64,000 nt of DNA from Chryseobacterium lathyri (GTDB lineage Bacteria > Bacteroidota > Bacteroidia > Flavobacteriales > Weeksellaceae). Positions within the stretch are counted from its first letter, which is position 1; every line of letters begins with the position of its first letter. Below the pieces are notes generated by a model. It worked only from the letters and a program-made list of their open reading frames with translations. It searched no databases and was not told the DNA's origin. Of this stretch, positions 1 to 7,670 are shown one piece after another. A program made the translations under genes and the position numbers. The DNA is taken from positions 868,001 through 932,000 of the forward strand of contig NZ_JAUSSF010000002.1 of the NCBI RefSeq assembly GCF_030812195.1, read 5' to 3'.

Positions 1-761
1 AATTTATTTTTATTGATTTTGTAGAAAATCTCATTTCCGTAATACCAGAACATCCAGATCAAGGCTGCTGCAACTATCACATATAAGACGGGGATTACTC
101 TTTCGGGAATTTTTTTATCACGCATTCTGTTGGCAATTAAAAAGATAGCAAGATAAAAAGCAACATAACCCACCTGTCCTCCGGGATAATATTCCGGAAA
201 AACATTGAATATTAGAGTCAGAGCCAGGCATAGTCCTATAAACCAGTTGACATGTTTTGGGAAGAATCTTAAGATCAGCACTCCGAAAACTGCCAGAATG
301 AAATATACTTTCAGATACCAGAAGCTACCCATGACAACCGGAAAAGTATCTGCGTTAGTGTACTGATGAAGGTACCAGTTCCCCAGATTTTGCCATTGCG
401 GAATATCGGATACGCTGGTTGCTGCATATTTTGACCCAAATGTTGAATAGAAATTCTGCAGCCATTCCATGGAAAAGAACGTTAATCCGAAAACCTTGAA
501 AAAATAATCCAGAAAGAACAGAAATGTTACAAAGATCATATAAGTGATCTGAAGTTTTAATAACCTGTAGAATGTTTTCTCGATGTTCGATCCTGAAGTA
601 ATTCCGCTTAAAGCATAAAAGAGAGCCACATCAAATACCAGGGAAAATACCCTGACCTCGGCAGGAATATAAAACTGCCCCGACCAAAAAGCGGTATGGA
701 TGAATATAATGGAAAGGGTTGCCATTCCCTTGGCAAAATCAATGTAGAGATCTCTGTTCAT
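1..761 (-). CDS. Acyltransferase-3 family membrane protein (3' end beyond window)
   Basis: The minus-strand frame is open from an ATG at 761 to the window edge, giving about 253 residues of a polytopic membrane protein. It opens with RDLYIDFAKGMATLSIIFIH, which matches the amino-terminal pattern of acyltransferase-3 (OafA/NolL-like) proteins: an R-x-x-x-I-D-F-x-K-G element followed by a membrane segment carrying the conserved histidine. Several further hydrophobic segments follow. The family moves acyl groups onto sugars, glycans or antibiotics at the cytoplasmic membrane; the substrate here cannot be read. The carboxy terminus is cut off by the window, not by a mutation. Confidence 0.75.
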   Translation of the reverse strand, partial: MNRDLYIDFAKGMATLSIIFIHTAFWSGQFYIPAEVRVFSLVFDVALFYALSGITSGSNIEKTFYRLLKLQITYMIFVTFLFFLDYFFKVFGLTFFSMEWLQNFYSTFGSKYAATSVSDIPQWQNLGNWYLHQYTNADTFPVVMGSFWYLKVYFILAVFGVLILRFFPKHVNWFIGLCLALTLIFNVFPEYYPGGQVGYVAFYLAIFLIANRMRDKKIPERVIPVLYVIVAAALIWMFWYYGNEIFYKINKNK

Positions 762-822
762 TTGTTGTAGGATATGGTTCAAAAGTAAATAAACTTTGGG
801 ATATTTATCAAATAAACTAAAA

Positions 823-847
823 GAGACAGAACATTGCTGTCTGTCTC
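823..847 (-). terminator. Rho-independent terminator after the metallopeptidase gene
   Basis: Read on the minus strand, GAGACAG and CTGTCTC form a 7-bp stem with an 11-nt loop followed by TTTT. It lies 28 nt past the stop codon of the minus-strand lipoprotein gene at 875-1762. Confidence 0.6.
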
Positions 848-874
848 CTTTGTTAAATATGCTAAAAATGAATG

Positions 875-1762
875 TTATTTAAGTTGTTTAAATTCTTCTT
901 CAGAAATTTCTCCGGTTTGGATCTTTCTAAGTTCATCGATATACTGGCTCATATAAGCATCGATCTCAGGATTCATAGTGTTTTTACCCATTTTATACGT
1001 TCCGTTTAACACGCCCTGATAATAGTAGAAGAAATTATAATCAAAGTTGGCTGCATTAAGATCGTACTGTCCAAGAAGGAAGCCTAAACGTACGGCAGAT
1101 CTTCTTTGAGGAGGCGTTCCGTGGTGATTGGCGCTGGTAGTCTGATAATCACCGATACTCTGTGCAAATTCGTAGGCTGCAGCAATTTCAGCAAAACTGG
1201 TTTTGTTGTATCCGTTTGGCCTTCTTAAATAATATCCTGCGAAACCGTCAGCTTCCAGTTCGTTTGGCCTTGCTGTAGATTCATTTACAGTCGGAAGGCC
1301 GAAAATGTACTGTAGCTGGTGCCCGTATTCATGAGCAAGGATCATGGCATTCACAATATCTCCTCCTTTATTCTTTGCATCTGCATAGATTGCATAACCA
1401 TAATAAATTTTCCCTGTAGAATAAGAGATCGCATTATAGGTAGAATTGAAGTTGGAAGGGTCGTCTACAAAACGAAGAGTTGGGTTGCTTCTTCCCCACA
1501 GACTGGCGATTTTAGTCATTTGGGAATTCATAAAGTTGGTATCTGCTGTGTTCTGAAGACCGGTTTTAAGTACTGCGGTTGAACTCCAGTACTGATCTAC
1601 ATAAGAGCAGCTTTTTTGAAGTTCCCCGGGTTGTTCGATCTTTGCACTTGCAGATTGAGATTCAGGAAGAGCAGATTCTTCCATTTTGTCATCACGGCAC
1701 GCTGATAATGAAAAAGCGGCAATGGCTCCTGCTAATAAGCAGAATTTAAAGTTTCTTTTCAT
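875..1762 (-). CDS. Putative neutral zinc metallopeptidase, lipoprotein
   Basis: The 295-residue product begins with a lipoprotein signal (hydrophobic stretch ending LSAC, Cys at about residue 22), so it should be anchored in a membrane. Near the middle it has MILAHEYGHQLQ, an HExxH zinc site, and 25-30 residues later ELEADGFAGYYL. This HExxH...ELxADxFAG arrangement is that of the YpfJ-type neutral zinc metallopeptidase family (PF04228). The two motif histidines plus the downstream glutamate would bind zinc. It appears monocistronic, with its own terminator. The substrate is unknown, and I infer proteolytic activity only from the intact metal-site residues. Confidence 0.75.
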   Translation of the reverse strand: MKRNFKFCLLAGAIAAFSLSACRDDKMEESALPESQSASAKIEQPGELQKSCSYVDQYWSSTAVLKTGLQNTADTNFMNSQMTKIASLWGRSNPTLRFVDDPSNFNSTYNAISYSTGKIYYGYAIYADAKNKGGDIVNAMILAHEYGHQLQYIFGLPTVNESTARPNELEADGFAGYYLRRPNGYNKTSFAEIAAAYEFAQSIGDYQTTSANHHGTPPQRRSAVRLGFLLGQYDLNAANFDYNFFYYYQGVLNGTYKMGKNTMNPEIDAYMSQYIDELRKIQTGEISEEEFKQLK

Positions 1763-1893
1763 ATAAAATATTTTTTGGTGATAACGAAGGTATAAAATTA
1801 TCTCTTAACTATGAGCATATTAATGCTAAAAATTATTCAAAATATAGTGAAATGATTTTTTACTGTATATTTGCTAAAAAAACACGGTACTGA

Positions 1894-1927
1894 TTGTAAG
1901 GTATTTAGAATTTTATTCATATATTTG
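1894..1927 (+). promoter_or_regulatory. Promoter of rplU-rpmA
   Basis: TATATTTG at 1920-1927 fits the Bacteroidota -7 element TAnnTTTG, and a TTG lies 23 nt upstream at 1894-1896. A second TATATTTG at 1866-1873 may be an additional upstream promoter, though no TTG stands at the right distance from it. Confidence 0.6.
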
Positions 1928-1957
1928 CACCTCGAAATAACTAAAAATTTATAAACA

Positions 1958-2533
1958 ATGTTTGCAATTGTAGAAATAGCAGGGCTTCAATACAAAGTTG
2001 AGCAAGACCAGAAGTTGTTTGTAAACCGTTTAAAAGGAGAAAAAGGAGACAAAGTTTCTTTTGACAAAATTCTTCTTACTGTAAACGGTTCAATCACTGT
2101 TGGCGCCCCAGCTGTAAACGGAATCACTGTAGATGCAGAGATCCTAGATCACGTAAAAGCTGATAAAGTAATCGTTTTCAAAAAGAAAAGAAGAAAAGGT
2201 TATCAGGTAAAAAACGGTCACAGACAATCTTTAACTCAAATTAAAATCACTGGTATCACTGGTTTTGACGGAAGTACTAAGAAAGCTGCTAAAAAAGAAA
2301 CTGTAAAAGCTGAAGTTCTTTCAGACAACGCAACAGTTAACTTTGGTGAAGATCACGAACTGAACTATCACTTAAAGAAAAACAACCTGTCTCAGTCTAA
2401 AGAAAACAGAGAAACTTTAATTACTTTAGGTAAAGCGGTTAAAGTTGAATTAGAAAAGAATGTTCTTACTCACGAAGAAGTGGATGCTGCTATCGTTAAG
2501 AATATTGATCAATTTAAAGCACTTAACAAATAA
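1958..2533 (+). CDS. rplU: Ribosomal protein bL21 with long C-terminal extension
   Basis: Residues 1 to about 105 are a standard bL21 (MFAIVEIAGLQYKVEQDQKL at the start; RKGYQVKNGHRQ, the conserved basic RNA-binding stretch, near residue 80). The family is normally about 103 residues long; this protein has 191. The extra 85 residues start with a Lys/Ala-rich linker (KKAAKKE) and continue as a charged, probably helical segment. It is read in one frame without any sign of a frameshift and precedes rpmA by 12 nt, the usual bL21-bL27 operon. It is a component of the large ribosomal subunit; the function of the extension is unknown. Confidence 0.97.
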   Translation: MFAIVEIAGLQYKVEQDQKLFVNRLKGEKGDKVSFDKILLTVNGSITVGAPAVNGITVDAEILDHVKADKVIVFKKKRRKGYQVKNGHRQSLTQIKITGITGFDGSTKKAAKKETVKAEVLSDNATVNFGEDHELNYHLKKNNLSQSKENRETLITLGKAVKVELEKNVLTHEEVDAAIVKNIDQFKALNK

Positions 2534-2545
2534 TCCAGTAATAAA

Positions 2546-2803
2546 ATGGCACACAAGAAAGGAGTCGGTAGTTCCAAGAACGGTAGAGAGTCTCACTCTA
2601 AGAGATTAGGTGTGAAGATTTTCGGTGGACAAGAAGCTATTGCCGGAAATATTATTATCAGACAGAGAGGTACGCAACACCACCCGGGTGAAAACGTGGG
2701 AATGGGTAAAGACCATACTTTGTTTGCATTAGTAGACGGTAAAGTAGTTTTCAGAAAGAAAGCAAACAACAGATCTTTTGTATCTGTAGAGCCGAACGCA
2801 TAA
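2546..2803 (+). CDS. rpmA: Ribosomal protein bL27
   Basis: This 85-residue protein is complete and typical: [20 protein letters not shown] at the start, then [20 protein letters not shown] and the GxNVGxGxDHTLFA block characteristic of bL27. The amino terminus of bL27 reaches the peptidyl-transferase centre. It begins directly with MAHKK, so there is no cleavable amino-terminal extension of the kind found in Firmicutes. It is the second gene of the rplU-rpmA operon and is followed by a strong terminator. Confidence 0.98.
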   Translation: MAHKKGVGSSKNGRESHSKRLGVKIFGGQEAIAGNIIIRQRGTQHHPGENVGMGKDHTLFALVDGKVVFRKKANNRSFVSVEPNA

Positions 2804-2830
2804 TTATTTAAGCGTTTTATAAAATCTAGA

Positions 2831-2858
2831 CCTCAGCCATTGGCTGAGGTTTTTTTTT
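2831..2858 (+). terminator. Rho-independent terminator of rplU-rpmA
   Basis: CCTCAGCC (2831-2838) and GGCTGAGG (2842-2849) pair perfectly around a 3-nt loop and run into nine T residues. Confidence 0.95.
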
Positions 2859-2898
2859 GCTTAATTCTGTTAAAAGAAAAATATTTTCGCTAATATTC

Positions 2899-2926
2899 TT
2901 GTTTTAGTGAAATATTTATATATTTG
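2899..2926 (+). promoter_or_regulatory. Promoter of the small peptide gene at 3002
   Basis: TTG at 2899-2901, a 17-nt spacer, then TATATTTG at 2919-2926, a good match to the Bacteroidota promoter. It implies a 5' untranslated region of about 70 nt before the ATG at 3002. Confidence 0.6.
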
Positions 2927-3001
2927 TTAACTATCAAATAACAAATCATTTGCGGATGCCGAAAAGCAGATAGAGTAGGCAACAAATTAAAACAAAATAC
3001 C

Positions 3002-3169
3002 ATGAAAAATTTAAGAAAGCTATCAAAAAAACAACTGAGAACAGTAGATGGTGGTGCTTTAGCATGTCCTCCTCCTGCAACTACCTGTGTAGAATGGTGC
3101 ACATGGACTCCACAACAGAGATTGATGTGTCGTAACATGATTATGGATCCGGACCCATGTGCATGTTAG
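3002..3169 (+). CDS. Double-glycine-leader cysteine-rich precursor peptide (bacteriocin-like)
   Basis: A 55-residue frame, too short for a normal ORF cut-off, starts MKNLRKLSKKQLRTVDGG|A. This is the bacteriocin-type double-glycine leader widespread in Chryseobacterium and other Bacteroidota precursor peptides. The 37-residue core after Gly18 has six cysteines (22, 29, 33, 43, 53, 55), three prolines in a row and two tryptophans. It is well delimited by a promoter at 2899-2926 and a strong terminator at 3195-3218, so it is a single-gene transcript. No peptidase-type ABC exporter, modifying enzyme or immunity gene is adjacent. A paralogue with the same leader and also six core cysteines lies at 40715-40921. 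Activity is not known. Confidence 0.8.
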   Translation: MKNLRKLSKKQLRTVDGGALACPPPATTCVEWCTWTPQQRLMCRNMIMDPDPCAC

Positions 3170-3194
3170 AATAAATAAGTTATTGAAAAAAGTA

Positions 3195-3218
3195 AACCTC
3201 GGCAGCGCCGAGGTTTTT
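3195..3218 (+). terminator. Terminator of the small peptide gene
   Basis: CCTCGGC (3197-3203) and GCCGAGG (3207-3213) make a perfect 7-bp GC-rich stem with loop AGC, extended by A-T pairs, followed by TTTTT. Confidence 0.92.
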
Positions 3219-3330
3219 GTTTTAAAAGAGTATACTGTTTAAAAGTTTTAAGCCTTCCTTTTTGATCCAGCCCATCTGTAATTTCATTAATTAAAAAAAA
3301 CTCCTTGTCGATTAGACAAAGAGCTGTATT

Positions 3331-5871
3331 TTAAAATCCTACCTGGAATCCTGCTTTTATTCCAAAAGTTGAAATATCAGGTCTGTCGAGATAGTTTCCT
3401 CGCCAGTTAAAATCTACCCTGAATATCCTAAGGTTCCCGATTCCAATATTTTCAATTCCGAATCCGTATTCAAAGTAGATCTGCTCGCTAGGGGCTGAAT
3501 ATTTGAAGCCCTCCACATTAATGGATTTAGAGGCATCACTTAAAGTTCCGTAAGCTGTTCTGATAAATGCGATTTCCCTTAGTTTCAGCTTCTTGATCAA
3601 AGGAATGAAAGAAAGTATTTTCCCGTTGAAATGATGCTCAAGATGAAGCGTTGAGTAGGTGTCTGCTACAAATTCATAGTAATTAAGCTGTGAAAATGTA
3701 TTCTGCGCCAAGCTGTAAGACTGGTTTCCCGGGATTACATTCTGAAGGGCCAGAGGAACTGTGTCAAAAGTTTTTCCTGCTTCAAAGTTAACAATGGTCT
3801 TGCCCCAGCTTCCGATCAGTATTGGTTTGTAGAACATGAACTGAAGTCTGTTATAGTTGAAATCACCGTTGAAAAGACCCTCGATACCTCTTGTGTATTT
3901 CAGGATAATAGTAGGCGCCAGTGTTCCGTGTTCGTAACGGTCAACTCCTGTCTGAGAGAACTTTGCTCCAGGTCTTGCAATTAAGCTTAAAGTAACGTGG
4001 GAGTCATTAAGCGTTTTTCTCAAATCTCCATTACGGTAATACATTAAACTGAATTTATCCGGGTTTGCAGATTTTATACTTTGTAATGTTCCGTCTACTC
4101 TTACCTGGAAGTTTTTCCAGGGCTCAATGGAAGCAAAAATATTGGTCTTGTTTATAGAACTCAAAGAAGCGTTTTCTCCTCTTGCAAAAAGGGTAGAAGA
4201 AGCAAAGGTACGCGCCATAATTCCGTCATCGGTAGTAAGTTGTACACCTAATTGTTCAATATCTCTTTTTGTTCCGGCCCCGATCATGAACCTGTTCACC
4301 CTGTTGAACATGTAGCGGGCTTCCGCTCCGTATTTAACCTTTTCGTCTTTAAATCCGTAAGCGGTATAAAACTGAACCCTCCAAGGATCATTTTGTCCAA
4401 AGTAGGTTCTTGCTCCCAGTCGTATTCTGTCGCCTTCCACTTCATTTTTACCGTAAATTGAGAAAATAGGACCTATATCAATGCCTTTAAAAGCGTTATA
4501 ATATCCTGATGCCAGTGTTTCGTAGATTTTGACGATACGGTTGAATTTTGGAGTCTGCTGAAGCTTATCAAGCATTTCATAGACACCCTGTTCAGATTTT
4601 GACAGTGAGTCAGGTCTTGCTTTTACCCAGTAGGCATCATCTTTGTCGACAAATTTGTCGTCGTACTCTTCCTGTTTCCGCGTGAATATTTTATCATCGA
4701 GAGGCTTATTGAATTCATATTGAGAATAGTCGACTGACCGTTTTGCTATAATACTTTTAGAGGTCCTCTTTTTTGCGAAAGGAGTAAGCTCTATTTCTGT
4801 AATGAATTTTTTAGGAAGAAATGTATTTTCATCGGGATTGTCGTATTCCAATTCTGTGGAAATACTATTGATAAAGTTAACGTTAATCTTCTGCGTAGAT
4901 TTTAAAGTAGCCCCTAAAACAGCATAGCTATCTGTGTCAATATAAAGATAACCCTGGAAGGCTAAAACGTCTTTCCTCTTGGGTTGGTATCTTATCTTGT
5001 AGGCGTTCTCGCCGTGAATAGAGATTGTATCTGTTAAATTATAGTCATAGGTACTGAACCCATTTGAGCCGACTGGGCTTGGGAATCCTATGTCAAAATA
5101 ATTTAACGTGTTATCATAGATATTAATATCGCGGTAGAGATTTTTTGCAGTAATGGTAATTACCTGGTTATCCTGAAAGCCTGATGTTTTTTGGGCAACC
5201 AGTAATCTTTTTGTCTTTTTTCCAGGTTTGTTTTCTCCAAAATTTTCATAAATGGATTCATTCAGGAAAATAGGGAGTCCAATCTTTCCGCTAGCTGTGG
5301 AATCTGCGTAATCAAAAATGAAATCAAGCTTATTGAAGATCTTCTTACTCATAAAAGCGCTGTCCAGGTTATTCGCATCAAACTGGATTTTCTCGTACTC
5401 TTTATAAGTATAGGTGTCAAATTTCTCTAAGCCATTATTACGTTTTCTTTTCCATACTTCCTGCATAATAGCATAAGCGGGATTTTCTTTTTTGTTTTTG
5501 TATTTGGTTTTTTCGTTATGGATAACGATTTCGCCAATTGTGCTTACTTTTTCCTGCGAAAGCTTTACAAATACATTGGCTGCATTTTCAGGAGTAATGG
5601 TAATGATTTCGGTAGAATAATTCTTTTTTGAAAATTTCAGTTTATAAATAATGCTGTCCGACTGAACACTAAAGCTTCCAAGGGAAGTTTTTAAAAAAGG
5701 TTCAGTATTATCATTAATAAAGACATCTACGCCGGTAATTTCTTTATTGGTTTTTGCATCTACAATTCTTCCGTTTGCTGTGTTTTGGGCATATGCCAGG
5801 CAGGATATAAAAAACAGAAAGAAGAGATTATAATATTTAGAGTTGTTATTTAACATCATTTGTTTCTTCAA
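3331..5871 (-). CDS. DUF5686 outer-membrane protein with carboxypeptidase-regulatory-like domain
   Basis: This 846-residue protein has an amino-terminal signal peptide (hydrophobic stretch to about residue 28, ending AYAQ). A CarboxypepD_reg-like beta-sandwich follows (TANGRIVDAKTNKEITGVDV, about residues 31-110), then a long DUF5686 region rich in alternating hydrophobic and aromatic residues, ending in GIKAGFQVGF, a terminal strand as in outer-membrane barrels. This architecture is common in Bacteroidota and is TonB-receptor-like without a plug. Role and ligand are unknown. It is transcribed alone; a possible minus-strand -7 element lies at 5955-5962. An ATG a few codons downstream of the chosen start is an alternative. 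Confidence 0.85.
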   Translation of the reverse strand: MKKQMMLNNNSKYYNLFFLFFISCLAYAQNTANGRIVDAKTNKEITGVDVFINDNTEPFLKTSLGSFSVQSDSIIYKLKFSKKNYSTEIITITPENAANVFVKLSQEKVSTIGEIVIHNEKTKYKNKKENPAYAIMQEVWKRKRNNGLEKFDTYTYKEYEKIQFDANNLDSAFMSKKIFNKLDFIFDYADSTASGKIGLPIFLNESIYENFGENKPGKKTKRLLVAQKTSGFQDNQVITITAKNLYRDINIYDNTLNYFDIGFPSPVGSNGFSTYDYNLTDTISIHGENAYKIRYQPKRKDVLAFQGYLYIDTDSYAVLGATLKSTQKINVNFINSISTELEYDNPDENTFLPKKFITEIELTPFAKKRTSKSIIAKRSVDYSQYEFNKPLDDKIFTRKQEEYDDKFVDKDDAYWVKARPDSLSKSEQGVYEMLDKLQQTPKFNRIVKIYETLASGYYNAFKGIDIGPIFSIYGKNEVEGDRIRLGARTYFGQNDPWRVQFYTAYGFKDEKVKYGAEARYMFNRVNRFMIGAGTKRDIEQLGVQLTTDDGIMARTFASSTLFARGENASLSSINKTNIFASIEPWKNFQVRVDGTLQSIKSANPDKFSLMYYRNGDLRKTLNDSHVTLSLIARPGAKFSQTGVDRYEHGTLAPTIILKYTRGIEGLFNGDFNYNRLQFMFYKPILIGSWGKTIVNFEAGKTFDTVPLALQNVIPGNQSYSLAQNTFSQLNYYEFVADTYSTLHLEHHFNGKILSFIPLIKKLKLREIAFIRTAYGTLSDASKSINVEGFKYSAPSEQIYFEYGFGIENIGIGNLRIFRVDFNWRGNYLDRPDISTFGIKAGFQVGF

Positions 5872-5993
5872 GCAATTAGCACAAACAAAAAGCGTGCTGT
5901 TTATTTAAAAAAGATCATTTTTTTTAACGTTTTCTATTAAAATTCATAAAACTACAAATGTAACAAAAATAACAGTAAAAGGCTATGGTAAAT

Positions 5994-6015
5994 AATCTGC
6001 TGATAATAGCAGATT
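5994..6015. other. Hairpin at the edge of the DnaA-box region
   Basis: AATCTGCT (5994-6001) and AGCAGATT (6008-6015) pair perfectly around a 6-nt AT loop. No U-tract follows on the plus strand beyond TTTG, so it is not a convincing terminator. It sits at the left edge of the AT-rich region with the DnaA-box-like motifs. Confidence 0.5.
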
Positions 6016-6090
6016 TTGCAAAAGGATAACTTTGTTTAAGGGCAAGATTAAAATTAAAAAATGTAAATGAATCAGATATTTTTATTTTTT

Positions 6091-6373
6091 TCATTCACAG
6101 TTTTTCCACAATTTATTCATGGCTTTTAAAGCATTATCAACAGGCTTTTAACAAGTTTCCGATAAATTATTCACATATTCTTCACAGCTTATTATTTGTT
6201 TTCCATTTTGTACTAATGTTTTTTCCACAGGTTATTAACAATTTTATTTATTTTATAATCAATAAGTTATTAATGCCTTTGAAGTTTTTTCCACAAATAA
6301 AAGCGAATGTATATTTTCTGCTCATAGTACGGAATAAAGGATGTTACTAATATATTGGTTATTTTGTGGAAAA
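6091..6373. other. Cluster of DnaA-box-like 9-mers in AT-rich DNA (candidate oriC or DnaA-binding locus)
   Basis: The stretch 5872-6470 has no gene. Inside it, TTTTCCACA occurs three times on the plus strand (6102-6110, 6221-6229, 6287-6295) and once on the minus strand (6365-6373). Near relatives TTATCAACA (6134-6142), TTATTCACA (6167-6175, an exact match to TTATNCACA) and TTATTAACA (6232-6240) lie between, together with partial TTCACA motifs at 6094 and 6181. The E. coli DnaA consensus is TTATNCACA. Clustering of four identical 9-mers within 280 bp of very AT-rich DNA is typical of bacterial replication origins. dnaA itself is not in the window, and the gene orientation to the left (rplU-rpmA reading towards it) is not ideal for an origin. 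A DnaA titration site is the alternative. Confidence 0.6.
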
Positions 6374-6470
6374 CTGTTGAGTTAAGATGCTGTTCTAAGG
6401 ATATTAATGATAGGGAAGAGAATCCTGTATTCTAAAATGAAAAGGTTGGGTATTTAAAATAAAGGCATAA

Positions 6471-6500
6471 AAAAAGACCTACATTTCTGTAAGTCTTTTT
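6471..6500 (-). terminator. Terminator of tRNA-Asn copy 1
   Basis: On the minus strand an 11-bp stem with a GAAA tetraloop (one G-U pair; arms 6473-6483 and 6488-6498) is followed by a T-run. It begins a few bases past the tRNA 3' end. Confidence 0.85.
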
Positions 6501-6502
6501 TG

Positions 6503-6576
6503 CTCCTCCTGCTGGGCTCGAACCAGCGACCCTCTGATTAACAGTCAGATGCTCTAACCAACTGAGCTAAGGAGGA
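6503..6576 (-). tRNA. tRNA-Asn (GTT), copy 1
   Basis: The minus strand folds as a complete 74-nt cloverleaf. The acceptor TCCTCCT pairs with AGGAGGA, the D-arm is GCTCAGTTGGTTAGAGC, the anticodon stem TCTGA/TCAGA carries loop CTGTTAA with anticodon GTT, and the T-arm GCTGG/CCAGC carries loop TTCGAGC. The discriminator base is G and CCA is not encoded. A TATATTTG -7 element reads towards it at 6600-6607. An identical copy is at 7516-7589. Confidence 0.97.
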
Positions 6577-6599
6577 ATTTTCCTTTGTTTAAGGTGTTG

Positions 6600-6607
6600 C
6601 AAATATA
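6600..6607 (-). promoter_or_regulatory. -7 element of tRNA-Asn copy 1
   Basis: On the minus strand TATATTTG matches TAnnTTTG and lies 24 nt upstream of the mature tRNA 5' end. The same element recurs at 7612-7619 in front of copy 2. Confidence 0.6.
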
Positions 6608-6712
6608 AAAGGAATATTAATATCAGGCAAATTTTATCCCTAATTAACGGCTATTTTTAACTAAAAATGTTGAATTTCAGCAACAAATATTTCAGCAACT
6701 TTTAGATTAACT

Positions 6713-7432
6713 TTAATCATCTTCAAATAAATGCCGGAAATAGTGTTCCGGGGATTCTAAAAAATTCTTTGTTAATTGGTAATGTTCTGTTTCCTTGTAA
6801 TGGACGTGTTGAATTTGGTCATCCAGCAAATAAATTTCAGCACCGGGATAACTCATCAGAATTGGAGAATGACTGGAAATAATAAACTGTGCCTTTCCCG
6901 CTTTTTCCAATTTGTGAATGACGGATAATAATGATAATTGCCTTTGTGGAGAAAGTGCAGATTCAGGTTCGTCAAGGATATAAAGGCCATTCTGGAAATG
7001 ATTGTGAAATAAAGAAAGAAAAGCCTCACCGTGGGATTGCTGATGTAAGGATTTTCCTCCATAGGCATTCAGAACGCTTCTGTCTTCTTCGGCAACTTCA
7101 TCGATGTAGGTTGCAAAGTTGAAAAAGCTTTCAGCTCTCATAAAGAATCCTTGGCCGGTTTTGGTTTTCCACGACAGGGTAAGGTGGTCGGACAGTCCCG
7201 ATTCTGTTTTGTGGAAATTGTAATTGTGATTTCTGCTGCCTCCCGATACATTGAAATCACATTTTTCTGCAATGGCTTCCAGTAATGTAGACTTTCCGAT
7301 GCCGTTTTCGCCAACAAAAAAGGTGACATTGCTTTTGAATTTTAAATCTAAGCCATTGCTTAGAAAAGGAAGATTGAAAGGGAAATCTTCCGGGAGATTA
7401 TCTTTTAAATAAATCCGGGATAAGTAAGGCAT
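6713..7432 (-). CDS. AAA family ATPase (COG3910-like, ABC/SMC-type nucleotide-binding fold)
   Basis: The 239-residue protein has Walker A GENGIGKST (residues 41-49), a glutamine-containing segment after it, a short signature-like region (SHGEAFLSLF), Walker B LYILDEPESAL, and a switch histidine in IISSHSPIL. This is the soluble ABC-type predicted ATPase group, the same fold as RecF/SMC heads but without the coiled coil. Such proteins occur singly or as helpers in DNA repair and defence; none can be assigned here. It stands alone between two identical tRNA-Asn units in the same orientation. No nuclease or toxin partner is adjacent. Confidence 0.8.
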   Translation of the reverse strand: MPYLSRIYLKDNLPEDFPFNLPFLSNGLDLKFKSNVTFFVGENGIGKSTLLEAIAEKCDFNVSGGSRNHNYNFHKTESGLSDHLTLSWKTKTGQGFFMRAESFFNFATYIDEVAEEDRSVLNAYGGKSLHQQSHGEAFLSLFHNHFQNGLYILDEPESALSPQRQLSLLSVIHKLEKAGKAQFIISSHSPILMSYPGAEIYLLDDQIQHVHYKETEHYQLTKNFLESPEHYFRHLFEDD

Positions 7433-7484
7433 TGCAGTTATTTATTACATATTTTAACATCCATCAAGCAAAATGTATGCAAAA

Positions 7485-7514
7485 AAAAAGACCTACATTT
7501 CTGTAAGTCTTTTT
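7485..7514 (-). terminator. Terminator of tRNA-Asn copy 2
   Basis: The same 11-bp GAAA-tetraloop hairpin as after copy 1 (arms 7487-7497 and 7502-7512), followed on the minus strand by a long T-run. Confidence 0.85.
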
Positions 7515-7515
7515 G

Positions 7516-7589
7516 CTCCTCCTGCTGGGCTCGAACCAGCGACCCTCTGATTAACAGTCAGATGCTCTAACCAACTGAGCTAAGGAGGA
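7516..7589 (-). tRNA. tRNA-Asn (GTT), copy 2
   Basis: Identical in sequence and structure to 6503-6576: a 74-nt cloverleaf with anticodon GTT and no encoded CCA. It lies about 80 nt upstream of the ATPase gene start on the same strand, separated from it by its own terminator. Confidence 0.97.
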
Positions 7590-7670
7590 ATGTCCTTTGT
7601 TTTAAGTGGTGCAAATATAGGACGAATATTTATACCGTACAAATATTTTTTAGAAAAAAATTCAAAAAAA

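Larger units (their letters stand above)
6469..6607 (-). repeat. Direct repeat copy 1: tRNA-Asn transcription unit
   Basis: This segment, consisting of terminator, tRNA-Asn and promoter region, is nearly identical to 7483-7619 in the same orientation. The tRNAs are identical; the flanks differ at a few positions. The two copies enclose only the ATPase gene at 6713-7432. Confidence 0.9.
7483..7619 (-). repeat. Direct repeat copy 2: tRNA-Asn transcription unit
   Basis: Second copy of the 6469-6607 unit, same orientation, including tRNA, hairpin terminator and TATATTTG (7612-7619). Similarity fades to the right of about 7620. Confidence 0.9.

Noticed and set aside
2890-3138. 82-codon reverse-strand frame over the small peptide gene
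   Set aside because: It is the shadow of the 3002-3169 gene, which has a leader, promoter and terminator in the right direction.
5994-6015. Terminator for a plus-strand transcript
   Set aside because: There is no plus-strand gene upstream within 3 kb and no proper T-run.
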